A stretch of 64,000 bases of DNA. Source: Campylobacter cuniculorum DSM 23162 = LMG 24588. GTDB taxonomy: Bacteria > Campylobacterota > Campylobacteria > Campylobacterales > Campylobacteraceae. Below, in pieces: positions 1 through 9,070 of this stretch. The notes under the pieces were generated by a model that ran no database searches, was not told the DNA's origin, and saw nothing but the letters and a program-made list of their open reading frames with translations. Position numbers and translations under genes: made by a program. The stretch's first letter is position 1. Each line of letters begins with the position of its first letter. The stretch lies in the NCBI RefSeq assembly GCF_002104335.1, contig NZ_CP020867.1, positions 1,277,206-1,341,205 of the forward strand, read 5' to 3'.

Positions 1-120
1 AGCGTCCGGTAAGGCACGTCCGATAATCACACTCATCGAATAATCCAAATAACTGCTCTTAATTGAATTTTCTATATCTACAAGCTGAATATCAGAGTTT
101 TCATTAAAAATATTATCCAT
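1..120 (-). CDS. gyrA: DNA gyrase subunit A, N-terminal fragment (runs off the window)
   Basis: Only the first 40 codons are present, read leftward from an ATG at 118-120. The translation contains the conserved GyrA start region, with [20 protein letters not shown] and then RALPDA, which leads into the catalytic breakage-reunion domain. GyrA forms the A2B2 gyrase that introduces negative supercoils using ATP. The quinolone-resistance region and the active-site tyrosine lie outside the window. In C. jejuni gyrA is also followed downstream on this strand by ctsW-like and mapA genes in the opposite coordinate order, so the context agrees. The short length is caused by the window edge and not by gene decay. 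Confidence 0.93.
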   Translation of the reverse strand, partial: MDNIFNENSDIQLVDIENSIKSSYLDYSMSVIIGRALPDA

Positions 121-158
121 AAAAATCCTTGTAAAGATTAAAATTTTATTCTATCATA

Positions 159-734
159 TTAAACTTTTGCATCAGCTAAAACGAGAGCAAAAAGCACAGA
201 AATTTTATTTTTTTCTAAAATTTTTTTAGCTTCTAACAAACTCAAACCCGTCGTTACTATATCATCAACTAAAATTACAGGATGCTTAATCTCTTTTAAA
301 AGTTTATATTTTCTTTTATTTTTTTGACGAAAAGCTACACTTTTTCCCGAATACTTTACTTGATTTTGTGCTTGTAAAACTCTATAAATAGGTTTTATAA
401 ACCGGGTTTTAAGATGTCGTGCTAAAATCGCAGAATGAGAATAAAGCCCATCTTGCACCCTATCATCTAAAGCCAAAGCATTGATTTGAATTTCTGGATT
501 GAAAAAATTTTTAAATTGAGCAAAACTTAATTTTGCTAAGGCATTAAAGACAAAATACCCATAAAAATGATGTTTAGAATGCAAAAGATGGCTGATTTCG
601 TTGTATTTATAAAAAGAATAAACCTTAAATCCTTTTTCAAGCTCTCTTACTCCCAAAGAAAACTCTGCCAATTCTTCAGAGCAATTTTCACAAAAACTTA
701 GCAGAGTAAAATTATGACAATTAAAGCATCTCAA
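159..734 (-). CDS. ctsW: ComF-family phosphoribosyltransferase-like competence protein (CtsW type)
   Basis: The 191-residue protein has the two parts expected of ComF. At the N terminus a small zinc-ribbon-like region has two Cys-x-x-Cys pairs (C3-C6 and C15-C18). Near the C terminus is a PRPP-binding loop of the type I phosphoribosyltransferases, VILVDDIVTTG. ComF proteins support natural transformation, probably by helping handle incoming single-stranded DNA in the cytoplasm; the exact reaction is unknown. The C. jejuni counterpart beside gyrA is, as I recall, Cj1028c, named CtsW in a transformation screen. It overlaps mapA by 4 bp (ATGA), so the two genes are probably co-transcribed and translationally coupled. 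The symbol rests on this synteny. Confidence 0.8.
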   Translation of the reverse strand: MRCFNCHNFTLLSFCENCSEELAEFSLGVRELEKGFKVYSFYKYNEISHLLHSKHHFYGYFVFNALAKLSFAQFKNFFNPEIQINALALDDRVQDGLYSHSAILARHLKTRFIKPIYRVLQAQNQVKYSGKSVAFRQKNKRKYKLLKEIKHPVILVDDIVTTGLSLLEAKKILEKNKISVLFALVLADAKV

Positions 735-1372
735 AGCGAAGAAATAATGCTTGCGGCTTTATTTGCCATTTGTTTGATGAGCAAATGAGTGTAGAAGGTC
801 AGCTCTTTTAAATTTTCAAAACCCTCCACATCTTGTTTGGTCCTTATGGTAAATTTTTTATTTCTGTTAATATCCTTGACACTTAAGACCCCAGCAACTC
901 TTGAATGCAAACCCGAACTATCTTTCTTAGAAGCAAAATCTATAAAGCTTAAATCAACCTTCATAACATAGGGCGAGTTATTATTGTTATTTTCAAGCAC
1001 TTCTATATCCCTAGCTTCAAGCTCTTGCTTAAGATAAGTGTAAAAAACTGCATTGAAATTTAAGTCGATTAAATATCTTTGATTGTCCGCGAGTAATACT
1101 TTTTGATTCTCTGCTAAGTCATAAAAACGATGCAAATAGACCTTTTTTAAAGCCACAGCTGAATCTAAGGTCCTTTTATTAGCACAACAAACAATGCCAA
1201 TATCACTAACATACAAAAGCCCTTTAATCTTAGCTTCAAAGCCTCTTTCGCTTTCACAACTTGCACATTGAGTGTTTCTAGAGAGCTGATTCACTTGTGC
1301 AAAAGTATTTTGAGAAGCACACGCACCGAGCATAAAAACTGCAATCAAGCAAAACATAAAATTCTTAATCAT
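731..1372 (-). CDS. mapA: Outer-membrane lipoprotein MapA
   Basis: The 213-residue protein starts with a lipoprotein signal peptide ending in the lipobox LGAC (C18 would be the lipidated cysteine). The mature part carries cysteine pairs (QCASCE, VCCANK), and the sequence LLIKQMANKAASIIS lies close to the C terminus, as in the C. jejuni MapA I remember. MapA is an abundant Campylobacter outer-membrane lipoprotein used as a species marker; its function has not been firmly established, though a role in adhesion has been proposed. It is the first gene of a mapA-ctsW pair with a 4-bp overlap. The start is supported by AAGGTTTAAG just upstream. No truncation is visible. Confidence 0.88.
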   Translation of the reverse strand: MIKNFMFCLIAVFMLGACASQNTFAQVNQLSRNTQCASCESERGFEAKIKGLLYVSDIGIVCCANKRTLDSAVALKKVYLHRFYDLAENQKVLLADNQRYLIDLNFNAVFYTYLKQELEARDIEVLENNNNNSPYVMKVDLSFIDFASKKDSSGLHSRVAGVLSVKDINRNKKFTIRTKQDVEGFENLKELTFYTHLLIKQMANKAASIISSL

Positions 1373-1704
1373 CTTAAACCTTCCTCCAAAATATAATTGT
1401 ATTTAAAAAATAAGCAAATTTCAAGCCAAATTTTATAAAAATATAAATTTTATTTTCATAAATTTTTTAAATTCTTTTAAAAATATTTTTCTTCCAAAAA
1501 TAAAATGCAAAAACTAGCTTTATAAAAAGTCTAAAAAATTTAAAAGACAAATTATTTTCACAAAATTCTAAAAATATAAATGTTACAAATCGTTAAAACA
1601 TAAAATAAATTTTTAACAATTTTACACAAAAAATTATAAATAAAAGCTGTATTAAGTTATAATATTTTTAACAAAAATTAAATTTTATTTAAGGAGTATG
1701 GTTT
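1373..1704. other. Divergent intergenic region mapA / SLC13 transporter
   Basis: These 332 AT-rich bases hold no credible ORF. They must contain leftward signals for mapA and rightward signals for the transporter. A short inverted repeat, GTTAAAA at 1592-1598 and TTTTAAC at 1611-1617, lies upstream of the transporter -10 box and could be an operator, but I cannot assign a regulator. Confidence 0.5.
1658..1663 (+). promoter_or_regulatory. Candidate sigma70 -10 box of the SLC13 transporter
   Basis: A perfect TATAAT sits about 40 bp upstream of the ATG and is followed by the ribosome-binding site AAGGAG at about 1692. Campylobacter promoters usually lack a clear -35 box, which fits here. Confidence 0.55.
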
Positions 1705-3072
1705 ATGTCTTCAACAACTAAAACTTTTATTGTTCTTGCAGATATTGTTATTTTTATTTTTCTGCTTTATCTTTTACCTTTTGAAACTAAGGTTAATCAA
1801 GGTTTAGCAATTTTAGTTTTCATTGCTATCTTATGGCTTAGCGAGGCTTTACATGTTACAATCACTGCAATTTTAATCCCTATTTTAGCCGTTGCTACAG
1901 GTTTAATCAATACAAGCAAAGCTTTAACGGGATTTGCAGACCCAAATATCTTTTTATTTTTTGGAGGTTTTGCTTTAGCTGCTACCATGCATTATCAAGA
2001 GCTTGATAAAATCATTGCCCAAAGAATATTGCTTTTAGCAAAAGGAAATTTTGCTCTTTCTGTGCTTTACATTTTTTCAGCCACTGCATTTTTGTCGATG
2101 TGGATTAGCAATACTGCCACAGCAGCGATGATGTTGCCTTTAGCCATCGGTATGCTTTCTCAAATTGATACCAAAGATAATCCTAATATCTATGTTTTTG
2201 TTTTACTTGGGATTGCATTTAGTGCGAGTATCGGAGGAATTGGGACCTTAGTGGGAACTCCGCCAAATGCTATTGTTGCTTCAAATTTAAAAATCACTTT
2301 CGCTCAATGGTTAAGATATGGAATTCCTATTGTGATTATTTTTATGCCTTTGATGATTGTTGTGCTCTATATGGTTTTTAGACCTAAATTACATTATAAA
2401 ATCACACAAAATATAGAAGAAACTCTTCCTATGACAAAGCAAAGATACATCACTCTAGCGATTTTTATATTCATTGCAAGCTGTTGGATTTTCTCCGCTT
2501 ATATCAATCCTTTTCTTTCAAATCTTTTTAACTTAGAAAAGCCTATGGCTGCCTTTGATAGCGTCATAGCCATTTTTGCTGCAGTTTTAGTCTGCTCTTT
2601 TAAGGTTGTTGAATGGAAAAAAGTGCAAGAAAATACAGATTGGGGTGTTTTGATGCTCTTTGGTGGCGGAATTACTCTCAGTCTTATTTTAAAAGATTCG
2701 GGTGCGAGTAAGGTTATGGCTGATGGGATTATTTTTCTGATTGAAGATGCGAATTTGTTTGTTATAGCCTTGATTGTATCTTTATTTATAGTATTTTTAA
2801 CAGAATTTACTTCAAATACAGCTTCAGCCGCTTTACTTGTTCCGCTTTTCATCTCCATAGCAGAATCTCTAGGTGCTCCTGCTTTAGGACTTGCTTTAAT
2901 TATAGGCATAGGAGCAAGTTGTGCTTTTATGCTTCCGGTGGCTACACCTCCGAATGCTATCGTTTTTGGGACAGGACATATTAAACAAGCTCAAATGGTT
3001 AAAGCGGGAATTTTCTTAAATATCGCTTGTTCTTTTGTGATTGCTGCAATGGCTTATTTCTTTTGGCTTTAA
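1705..3072 (+). CDS. SLC13/DASS-family sodium:dicarboxylate or anion symporter
   Basis: The 455-residue membrane protein has about 11-12 hydrophobic segments and the paired signature motifs of the divalent anion:Na+ symporter family. Each half has one Ser-Asn-Thr motif (SNTATAAMMLP and TSNTASAALLVP) and one Pro-Pro-Asn-Ala motif (GTPPNAIVASN and TPPNAIVFGTG), which form the substrate and sodium sites. Members import succinate, citrate, tartrate, sulfate or similar anions with sodium. The substrate cannot be read from sequence; a C4-dicarboxylate would suit an organism that lives on organic acids. It has its own promoter and a strong terminator. In C. jejuni, mapA and lepA are neighbours without this gene, so it is an insertion or a lineage-specific retention. 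Confidence 0.85.
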   Translation: MSSTTKTFIVLADIVIFIFLLYLLPFETKVNQGLAILVFIAILWLSEALHVTITAILIPILAVATGLINTSKALTGFADPNIFLFFGGFALAATMHYQELDKIIAQRILLLAKGNFALSVLYIFSATAFLSMWISNTATAAMMLPLAIGMLSQIDTKDNPNIYVFVLLGIAFSASIGGIGTLVGTPPNAIVASNLKITFAQWLRYGIPIVIIFMPLMIVVLYMVFRPKLHYKITQNIEETLPMTKQRYITLAIFIFIASCWIFSAYINPFLSNLFNLEKPMAAFDSVIAIFAAVLVCSFKVVEWKKVQENTDWGVLMLFGGGITLSLILKDSGASKVMADGIIFLIEDANLFVIALIVSLFIVFLTEFTSNTASAALLVPLFISIAESLGAPALGLALIIGIGASCAFMLPVATPPNAIVFGTGHIKQAQMVKAGIFLNIACSFVIAAMAYFFWL

Positions 3073-3073
3073 G

Positions 3074-3110
3074 GAATTTGACTCTTAATTTTTGGAGTCA
3101 AATTCTCTTT
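3074..3110. terminator. Bidirectional terminator between transporter and lepA
   Basis: GAATTTGACTC at 3074-3084 pairs perfectly with GAGTCAAATTC at 3095-3105 (11 bp, 10-nt loop). It lies between two convergent stop codons and is followed by TCTTTT on the plus strand. Confidence 0.8.
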
Positions 3111-3121
3111 TAGAAAGCAAC

Positions 3122-4912
3122 TCAATCAATCTTTAACACGCTTAAAAAAGCTTCTTGCGGTAAATTGACCTTTCCTATAGCTTTCATTCTCTTTTTGCCC
3201 TCTTTTTGTTTTTCTAAGAGCTTTCTTTTCCTTGTAATATCACCACCATAACATTTTGCAGTAACATTTTTTCCAACAGATTTTACATTTTCCCTCGCGA
3301 TAATTTTATTGCCTATACTTGCTTGAATCGCCACCTCAAAAAGCTGTCTTGGAACAATTTCTTTCATCGCTTTAACAAGTTCTCTGCCCTTGCTCTGTGC
3401 CTTTTCATTTGGCACTATAATGCTTAAAGCATCGACATTTTCACCCGCAACTTTAATATCAAGCTTGACCAAATCCCCCACTCTAAATTCAATCGGCTCA
3501 TAATCAAAACTCGCATAACCCTTAGTTAAACTTTTAAGCTTGTCATAAAAATCCATCACAATTTCATTCAAAGGCAAATCATACTCAAGCAACACTCTCT
3601 CACTTGTAATATAATCCATCTTCACTTGCACGGCTCTTTTGCGATTTAAAAGCGTGATTAAATTCCCTAAAAATTCACTTGGAGTGATGATAGTCGCTCT
3701 CACATAAGGCTCTTTGATAAAATCAATCTTATTCACTTGCGGAAGCTCACTGGGATTTTGAATTTTTAAAACCACCCCATCATTTTGATGAATTTCGTAA
3801 GTAACCGTCGGTGCTGTAGCGATTAAATCCAATCCAAATTCCCTCTCCAATCTTTCTTTAATCACCTCCATATGCAAAAGACCTAAAAATCCAACTCTAA
3901 AGCCAAAACCTAAAGCCAAAGAAGTTTCAGGTTCATAAGTGATAGAGCTGTCATTAAGCTTAAGTTTATCCAAAGCATCTCTTAAATCCTCAAATTTATC
4001 TGTTTCTATAGGATAAATCCCTGCAAAAACAAAGGCTTTTGCCTTTTCAAAACCGCTGATGGCTTCTTTGGTTTTATTTTTACTAAGCGTGATTGTATCG
4101 CCCACTTGTATATCACTTGTGCTTTTAAGTCCTAACACCACCACACCAATTTCGCCCGATTCTAATTTTTGTGTTTTAATGAGCTTTAAAGGATGCGGAT
4201 AAAAAAGCTCTTGCACATTATATTTTTTCTCTGTACTCATCACTAAAATTTCATCATTTTTTGAAATTTGCCCTTCATAAATTCTTACCAAAGCCAAAGC
4301 TCCTAAATAATTATCAAACCAAGAATCATAAATCAAAGCCCTTGTTGGAGCTTCATTGTCTATTTGAGGGGCAGGAATTTGAGTGATAATCCTTTCAATA
4401 AGTTCTTTAATGCCCTGCCCTGTTTTTGCACTAACACACACCGCATCTTTACAATCAATACCGATAATATGCTCAATCTCGTGCTTAACCTTTTCTATAT
4501 CTGCAGAAGCGAGGTCAATTTTATTAATCACAGGAATGATTTCAAGATTATTTTCAAGAGCAATATAAACATTAGCTATGGTTTGAGCCTCCACACCTTG
4601 ACTTGCATCAACAACAAGTAAAGCTCCTTCACAACTTGCTAAAGAGCGACTCACTTCATAAGAAAAATCCACATGTCCGGGAGTGTCTATTAAATTTAAA
4701 ATATAATCTTCATGGTTAAAATGATAATTAAGCCTTACAGATTGTGCTTTTATCGTGATGCCTCTTTCTTTTTCTATATCCATAGTATCCATAACTTGCG
4801 AACTCATTTGCCTTTGAGCAATCGCTCCACATTCACTAATAATCCTATCAGCAAGAGTGCTTTTTCCATGATCAATATGAGCAATGATTGAAAAATTTCT
4901 TATATTTGCCAA
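3122..4912 (-). CDS. lepA: Elongation factor 4 (LepA), ribosome-binding GTPase
   Basis: This 596-residue protein is a translational GTPase. The P loop AHIDHGKST is at residues 11-19, the switch region has DTPGHVDF, and NKIDLA is the guanine-specificity motif. These are followed by an EF-G-like domain II and the LepA-specific C-terminal domain that begins after domain V. EF4/LepA binds ribosomes, has been described as a back-translocase and ribosome biogenesis factor, and becomes important under salt, acid or low-temperature stress. The length equals the usual 595-600 residues. The position after mapA-ctsW-gyrA matches C. jejuni Cj1030c. It appears monocistronic, with a terminator directly downstream. 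Confidence 0.97.
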   Translation of the reverse strand: MANIRNFSIIAHIDHGKSTLADRIISECGAIAQRQMSSQVMDTMDIEKERGITIKAQSVRLNYHFNHEDYILNLIDTPGHVDFSYEVSRSLASCEGALLVVDASQGVEAQTIANVYIALENNLEIIPVINKIDLASADIEKVKHEIEHIIGIDCKDAVCVSAKTGQGIKELIERIITQIPAPQIDNEAPTRALIYDSWFDNYLGALALVRIYEGQISKNDEILVMSTEKKYNVQELFYPHPLKLIKTQKLESGEIGVVVLGLKSTSDIQVGDTITLSKNKTKEAISGFEKAKAFVFAGIYPIETDKFEDLRDALDKLKLNDSSITYEPETSLALGFGFRVGFLGLLHMEVIKERLEREFGLDLIATAPTVTYEIHQNDGVVLKIQNPSELPQVNKIDFIKEPYVRATIITPSEFLGNLITLLNRKRAVQVKMDYITSERVLLEYDLPLNEIVMDFYDKLKSLTKGYASFDYEPIEFRVGDLVKLDIKVAGENVDALSIIVPNEKAQSKGRELVKAMKEIVPRQLFEVAIQASIGNKIIARENVKSVGKNVTAKCYGGDITRKRKLLEKQKEGKKRMKAIGKVNLPQEAFLSVLKID

Positions 4913-5194
4913 ATTTATAATCCCAAAAAATTAAATTAAAGCTTAATTTTAACAAATTTAAAGTTTAAAACAAATAAAAATAAGATTTAAATTTTAAAAC
5001 GATATTTTTACAAAAATACTCAATCATTTTATCTAAGTTTATTCTTAAACTCTTTAAAAAATCTCATTTTTTCAAAATAATTTCAATCAAATTTTCTTTT
5101 CCAAGTCTATAACCTGAACAATTCTATAATGCTATTTTATGATATTTTTATTTTTATTAAGATAGAATATTTTTTCACTTTTCAAGGATAAAAA

Positions 5195-6487
5195 ATGTTT
5201 CCCATTGTCTTTAACGCAGATGAAAACTATATCAAATACACAAGCACTCTTATAACAAGCATCATAAAAAACACAAATTCTCAAAAAAGCTTTAAAGAAC
5301 TTTGCAAAGATTTGACACAAGATAGAGAATCACAATCAAAAATGAGTGCAGAAAAGTTACATTTTATTGACTATGAATCTTTGAATGAAAATGAGCAAAA
5401 AGAGGGCTATGTCTTCGTGATTTTAAGCGATTTTGTAAGCACACAAACGCGTGATAAACTCGCAGAACTTCAAAGAGAGCTCAATCTCATTTATCCTTGC
5501 AGCATTGAAGTCAAAATCGTTGATGAAAAGGAATTTGAGGGCTTTCCTAAGAGTGGAGCAGCACACAGCAATTTTTTGCCCTATTATCGTTTGATTGCAC
5601 CACAATTTTTGCAAGAATATTCCAAATGCTTGTATTTGGATTCTGATATGCTCTGTTTGTGTGATATAAGAGAGCTTTTTACTTTAGATTTGAGTGATAA
5701 GATTCTTGCTTGTGTAGGGGATTACGGGAGTAAAAAGAGAAAAATTAAATTTAAAGAAAATGGCAAGGAAAAAATATTTTATTATGATGAACATTATTTT
5801 AATTCAGGTTTTTTACTCATAAATACATATGAATACAAGGCTGTTGCAAAACAATGTGAAAATTTAGCCAAACAAGCTACCTATATTAAAGCAGCAGATC
5901 AAGATTTGCTTAATGCTATCGTTAATAGAGAACAACGACTGAAACTTTCTTTTGCTTACAATTTTGTAACACATGCCTTTTGCTATTGCATTTGCAAAGA
6001 TGAGGATAAGACGCGACTTAATTACACGCGTGCGGAGTTTTTAGAAAGTGCTAAGAATCCCAAAATCTTGCATTTTGGTTATAAACCTTGGAAATTTTTG
6101 GAGAGCTTTAGCGATTTTAAGGGCGTGAATGTGTGTTCATATTGGTGGGATATGGCTTCACAAACGCCTGTTTTTAAACAAGAATTGCTAGAAATTCAAA
6201 AAAGCATTACAGAATCTTCTAAAAACACCATTGCATTAGGATTTAACGCACTGGAGGCTTTTAAAACTTGCAATTTCTTCAAAATGCATTCTTTGCTAAA
6301 AAATGAGGATATAAAATACACAAATGCAAATAAAAGGAGTGTGTGTGAAAACTCTGGGCTTTGCATTCTTTTGGCTGAAGTGATAGAATTTGCAAGAAGA
6401 AGACACAAGGGGCTCTTAAATGTTTTTTTTAAAATTGCTAAAATCTTACGACATTATAAAAAATACGCAAACAAGATCTTAAAATAA
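5195..6487 (+). CDS. Family 8 glycosyltransferase (LOS/LPS galactosyl- or glucosyltransferase type)
   Basis: The 430-residue protein begins with a GT8-type nucleotide-sugar fold (FPIVFNADENYIKYTSTLI). It has the metal-binding DxD motif in YLDSDMLCL near residue 147, followed by HYFNSGFLLIN and, further on, ILHFGYKPWKF, which are typical blocks of the Glyco_transf_8 family (WaaI/WaaJ, glycogenin). Such retaining enzymes add glucose or galactose from UDP-sugars to lipooligosaccharide at the inner membrane. Acceptor and sugar cannot be decided from sequence. It is a solitary gene between lepA and a VOC protein, outside any recognisable LOS cluster and without a homopolymer tract. The last 100 residues are basic and could anchor it to the membrane. 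Confidence 0.82.
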   Translation: MFPIVFNADENYIKYTSTLITSIIKNTNSQKSFKELCKDLTQDRESQSKMSAEKLHFIDYESLNENEQKEGYVFVILSDFVSTQTRDKLAELQRELNLIYPCSIEVKIVDEKEFEGFPKSGAAHSNFLPYYRLIAPQFLQEYSKCLYLDSDMLCLCDIRELFTLDLSDKILACVGDYGSKKRKIKFKENGKEKIFYYDEHYFNSGFLLINTYEYKAVAKQCENLAKQATYIKAADQDLLNAIVNREQRLKLSFAYNFVTHAFCYCICKDEDKTRLNYTRAEFLESAKNPKILHFGYKPWKFLESFSDFKGVNVCSYWWDMASQTPVFKQELLEIQKSITESSKNTIALGFNALEAFKTCNFFKMHSLLKNEDIKYTNANKRSVCENSGLCILLAEVIEFARRRHKGLLNVFFKIAKILRHYKKYANKILK

Positions 6488-6502
6488 ACAAAGGAGATGA
6501 TT

Positions 6503-6880
6503 ATGTTTAAAATCAAAAATATCGACCATATTGTGCTTACGACTGAAAATTTGCAAAAATGTTGTGATTTTTATCAAAATATCTTAAATATGGATTTAGA
6601 GGAAAAAAATGGCAGATATGCTCTTAAATTTGGGAATCAAAAAATTAATATTCATCAAAAAAAGGGTGAATTTCAACCCGCAGCGACTTATCCTACTTCT
6701 GGAAGTTTAGATTTTTGCTTGATTGTAGAGGATATTTTGCAAGTTAAAGCGGAGCTTGAAAGCAAAAATTATCCTATAGAACTTGGGATTGTTGAGAGAA
6801 TGGGAGCGATTTCAAAGCTTAAAAGCATTTATTTAAAAGACCCTGATGGAAATCTTGTAGAGCTTGCTTCTAAAATTTAA
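6503..6880 (+). CDS. VOC-superfamily (glyoxalase/dioxygenase fold) protein
   Basis: The 125-residue protein is a single vicinal-oxygen-chelate module. It starts with IDHIVLTTENLQKCCDFYQ and ends with YLKDPDGNLVELAS, the N- and C-terminal halves of the fold; the metal ligands would be H8 or so and the late glutamate. Family members include glyoxalase I, fosfomycin-resistance proteins and ring-cleavage dioxygenases; this short type is often annotated as a virulence or lactoylglutathione lyase protein, and its reaction is unknown. I chose the ATG at 6503 because AAAGGAGA ends just before it; the upstream ATG at 6497 overlaps the ribosome-binding site. It lies 15 bp after the glycosyltransferase and may be co-transcribed. 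Confidence 0.8.
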   Translation: MFKIKNIDHIVLTTENLQKCCDFYQNILNMDLEEKNGRYALKFGNQKINIHQKKGEFQPAATYPTSGSLDFCLIVEDILQVKAELESKNYPIELGIVERMGAISKLKSIYLKDPDGNLVELASKI

Positions 6881-6970
6881 TTTGCAAAAAATAAATCTTT
6901 GACTAAAAGTTTGATGTTAATAAAAATTTAAATTTAGCTGATTTTTTTATATGATTGATTATAAATAAAA

Positions 6971-8158
6971 TCAATCCTTTTCGTAAATATTTTTTTCAAA
7001 TTCTTTCAAACGTTTATAAATGCTTCTAAGCTGCGTTATAGTCGTCCAATTTGTGATAAATACGCTAAAAGATGAACGCACTTGATCAAAAGCATTATTG
7101 ATTTGCATCACAATGCCAAGCCCTATTATCCCGCTAAAAAGACTCGGTGCCATCACTAAAAAAGGGACAATAACTATCATTTGCTCAAATAAAATCAGCC
7201 AAATATTAAAATACCCATAATGCAAAAAAAGCCTCTTGTAATTAAATTTCAATCCACTAAAAAGCTCAAGCATTGTTTCAGGCTTAGCATAATCTTTGCG
7301 ATTATCCTCTGCAAAAACAAGCTCTTTTCTAAAAGCAGCTTCGGCTTTTTGATTATTATACTCAAGTCCGGGCAATTTAATACCAACAAACCAAGAGATG
7401 ATTAACCCTCCTAAAGAAATAAAAAATGCAACATAAACAAGCAAACCTTCAATATCTTTAAGAATATAAAAAAGTGAATTAGGGTCAAATTCTTTGAATA
7501 AAGATTGAGAAATTTTATCGCTTAAATTCCAAAGTATAGGGATAAAAGCGATTAAGACCATTAAGGCTTTAATGAAAGAAAGCCCTAAACTTTCAACAAT
7601 TTTAGAAAAATTATAAGTATCTTCTTGAATTCTTTGTGAGCTTCCTTCTATATTATTGTCGCGTTTTTTCCAAAATTTAAGATATTTAAAGGTCATTGCT
7701 TCACGCCATTTAAAGGCATAAACGCTTGCAAAATAGATATTAATCGTCGCAATGATGACATAGGGAATTGCAATGCATAAAAACACAGCGATTAAAAAAT
7801 AAAAATCTTTTATATCATAATATTCTTTCACCCCGATTCCTTTGGCATCAAAAAACTGCTTGACTAAAAATTGATAATAATACAAAGAAGATTTGTTAAG
7901 AAAATTTGCTTTATTTAAATTTTCTTCAGCGAGTGCATCGGCTTCTTTTCTAAATTCAGCCTCGCTCGTTTGATTGCTGTCTTTTGTCGGCACTAAGCTC
8001 TCAATCTTTGGTTTTTGCAAGACATTGTAAAAATCTTTATACCATTCATTGATTGCAACACTTAAGCTTGTTTGTAAATATAAAAAAAATAGAAGTAAAA
8101 AAAGTCCAAAATATGCCCACAAAGCCCATTTTTTAGAAAGAAAAAAAGAATGAAACAT
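6971..8158 (-). CDS. SbmA/BacA-family inner-membrane peptide transporter
   Basis: The 395-residue protein fits the SbmA/BacA-like family, which resembles the membrane half of ABC exporters but lacks an ATPase domain. The N terminus (KKWALWAYFGLFLLLFFLYL, then NEWYKDFYNVLQ) is characteristic. Several transmembrane segments follow, with the cytoplasmic block WREAMTFKYLKFWKK and NIEGSSQRIQED. E. coli SbmA and rhizobial BacA import proline-rich antimicrobial peptides, bleomycin and microcins using the proton gradient, and affect very-long-chain lipid A. A periplasmic stretch at residues 50-90 is longer than in SbmA. The gene is monocistronic. Which of the two sub-families it belongs to is uncertain, so no symbol is given. 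Confidence 0.83.
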   Translation of the reverse strand: MFHSFFLSKKWALWAYFGLFLLLFFLYLQTSLSVAINEWYKDFYNVLQKPKIESLVPTKDSNQTSEAEFRKEADALAEENLNKANFLNKSSLYYYQFLVKQFFDAKGIGVKEYYDIKDFYFLIAVFLCIAIPYVIIATINIYFASVYAFKWREAMTFKYLKFWKKRDNNIEGSSQRIQEDTYNFSKIVESLGLSFIKALMVLIAFIPILWNLSDKISQSLFKEFDPNSLFYILKDIEGLLVYVAFFISLGGLIISWFVGIKLPGLEYNNQKAEAAFRKELVFAEDNRKDYAKPETMLELFSGLKFNYKRLFLHYGYFNIWLILFEQMIVIVPFLVMAPSLFSGIIGLGIVMQINNAFDQVRSSFSVFITNWTTITQLRSIYKRLKEFEKNIYEKD

Positions 8159-8485
8159 TGAAAAACCTTGAAAATAAATTTTAATCTATTAAAATTATAT
8201 ATTAAAAAACCAAATTAATTTTTTATTTTTTAAATTCGTATTAAGATTTAAGATAAAATTGTATAGAATAAAAATTTATTAGGCTATGACACTTAAAAAC
8301 TCTTAGTCTATTTATATAAAATAATTTAAAATATTTTTAACAGTTATATATTTTTTATGCAATTTCATCTCTCTAACATCTCTATGAATTTTTAAAATAA
8401 ATTCAATAAAACTTCCTAAAACACTTGACAGACATTAGGTGTTAGATTGTATAATTCTTTATTTATTTTAAAAAAAGGAGTCATT
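8159..8485. other. Divergent intergenic region sbmA-like / mdaB
   Basis: The 327 bases contain no credible gene. The right end carries a well-formed promoter with an overlapping palindrome for mdaB, listed separately; the left part is AT-rich DNA expected to promote the leftward membrane protein. Confidence 0.5.
8420..8455 (+). promoter_or_regulatory. mdaB promoter with overlapping palindromic operator
   Basis: TTGACA at 8425-8430 and TATAAT at 8450-8455 form a sigma70 pair with a 19-bp spacer; an obvious -35 box is unusual in this genus. An imperfect inverted repeat, AACACTT at 8420-8426 and AGGTGTT at 8437-8443, straddles the -35 and spacer, a natural place for a repressor. A redox-responsive HxlR- or MarR-type regulator is a guess. 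Confidence 0.55.
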
Positions 8486-9070
8486 ATGGCAAAGATTTAT
8501 ATTTTAAATGGTGCAAAGAAATTTGGCAATTCTTTTAGAAGACTCAATGATACTTTATGCGAACTTGCTAAAGAAACTTTAAGTCAAATGGGACATGAGG
8601 TTAAAGAAGTCGTAATTGATAAGGGTTATGACGCTCAACAAGAAGTGCAAAATATCGCTTGGGCGGATTATTTGATTTATCAATTTCCTGCTTGGTGGAT
8701 GGGTGAGCCTTGGATTGTGAAAAAATACATCGATGAAGTGTATCTTGCTGCTCATGGAGTGCTTTTTAGCGGAGATGGTAGGAGTAGAGAAGATTTGAGT
8801 AAAAAATATGGCAGTGGAGGTTTGGCACACAATAAAGCCTATATGCTTTGTTCAACTTGGAATGCTCCGCTTGAAGCCTTTGAGGATAAAAATCAATTTT
8901 TTGAAGGCAAGGGTGTGGATTATACTTTGACGCATTTGCATAAGGCACATGAATTTTTAGCAATGCAAAAACTCCCTAGTTTTATGTGCAATGATGTTGT
9001 TAAAAATCCTCAAATAGACGCATATAAAAAGGCTTATAAAGAGCATTTGCAAAAGGTTTTTAAAAAATAA
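8486..9070 (+). CDS. mdaB: NAD(P)H:quinone oxidoreductase, MdaB/flavodoxin-like
   Basis: The 194-residue protein has the fold and motifs of MdaB (modulator of drug activity B): the FMN/FAD phosphate-binding start IYILNGAKKFGNS, then YLIYQFPAWWMGEPWIVKKY and the YMLCSTWNAP block. MdaB carries out two-electron reduction of quinones with NADPH, protecting from semiquinone and peroxide stress; the Helicobacter homologue is about 195 residues and matters for oxidative stress and colonisation. I start at the ATG at 8486, placed 7 nt after AAAAGGAG, and discard a longer frame beginning at 8447 that would include the ribosome-binding site and the -10 box. It is monocistronic with the promoter and palindrome described above. 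Confidence 0.87.
   Translation: MAKIYILNGAKKFGNSFRRLNDTLCELAKETLSQMGHEVKEVVIDKGYDAQQEVQNIAWADYLIYQFPAWWMGEPWIVKKYIDEVYLAAHGVLFSGDGRSREDLSKKYGSGGLAHNKAYMLCSTWNAPLEAFEDKNQFFEGKGVDYTLTHLHKAHEFLAMQKLPSFMCNDVVKNPQIDAYKKAYKEHLQKVFKK

Noticed and set aside
2499-2909. A 136-codon minus-strand frame inside the SLC13 gene
   Set aside because: It is antisense to a well-supported membrane transporter and has no motif or start signal.
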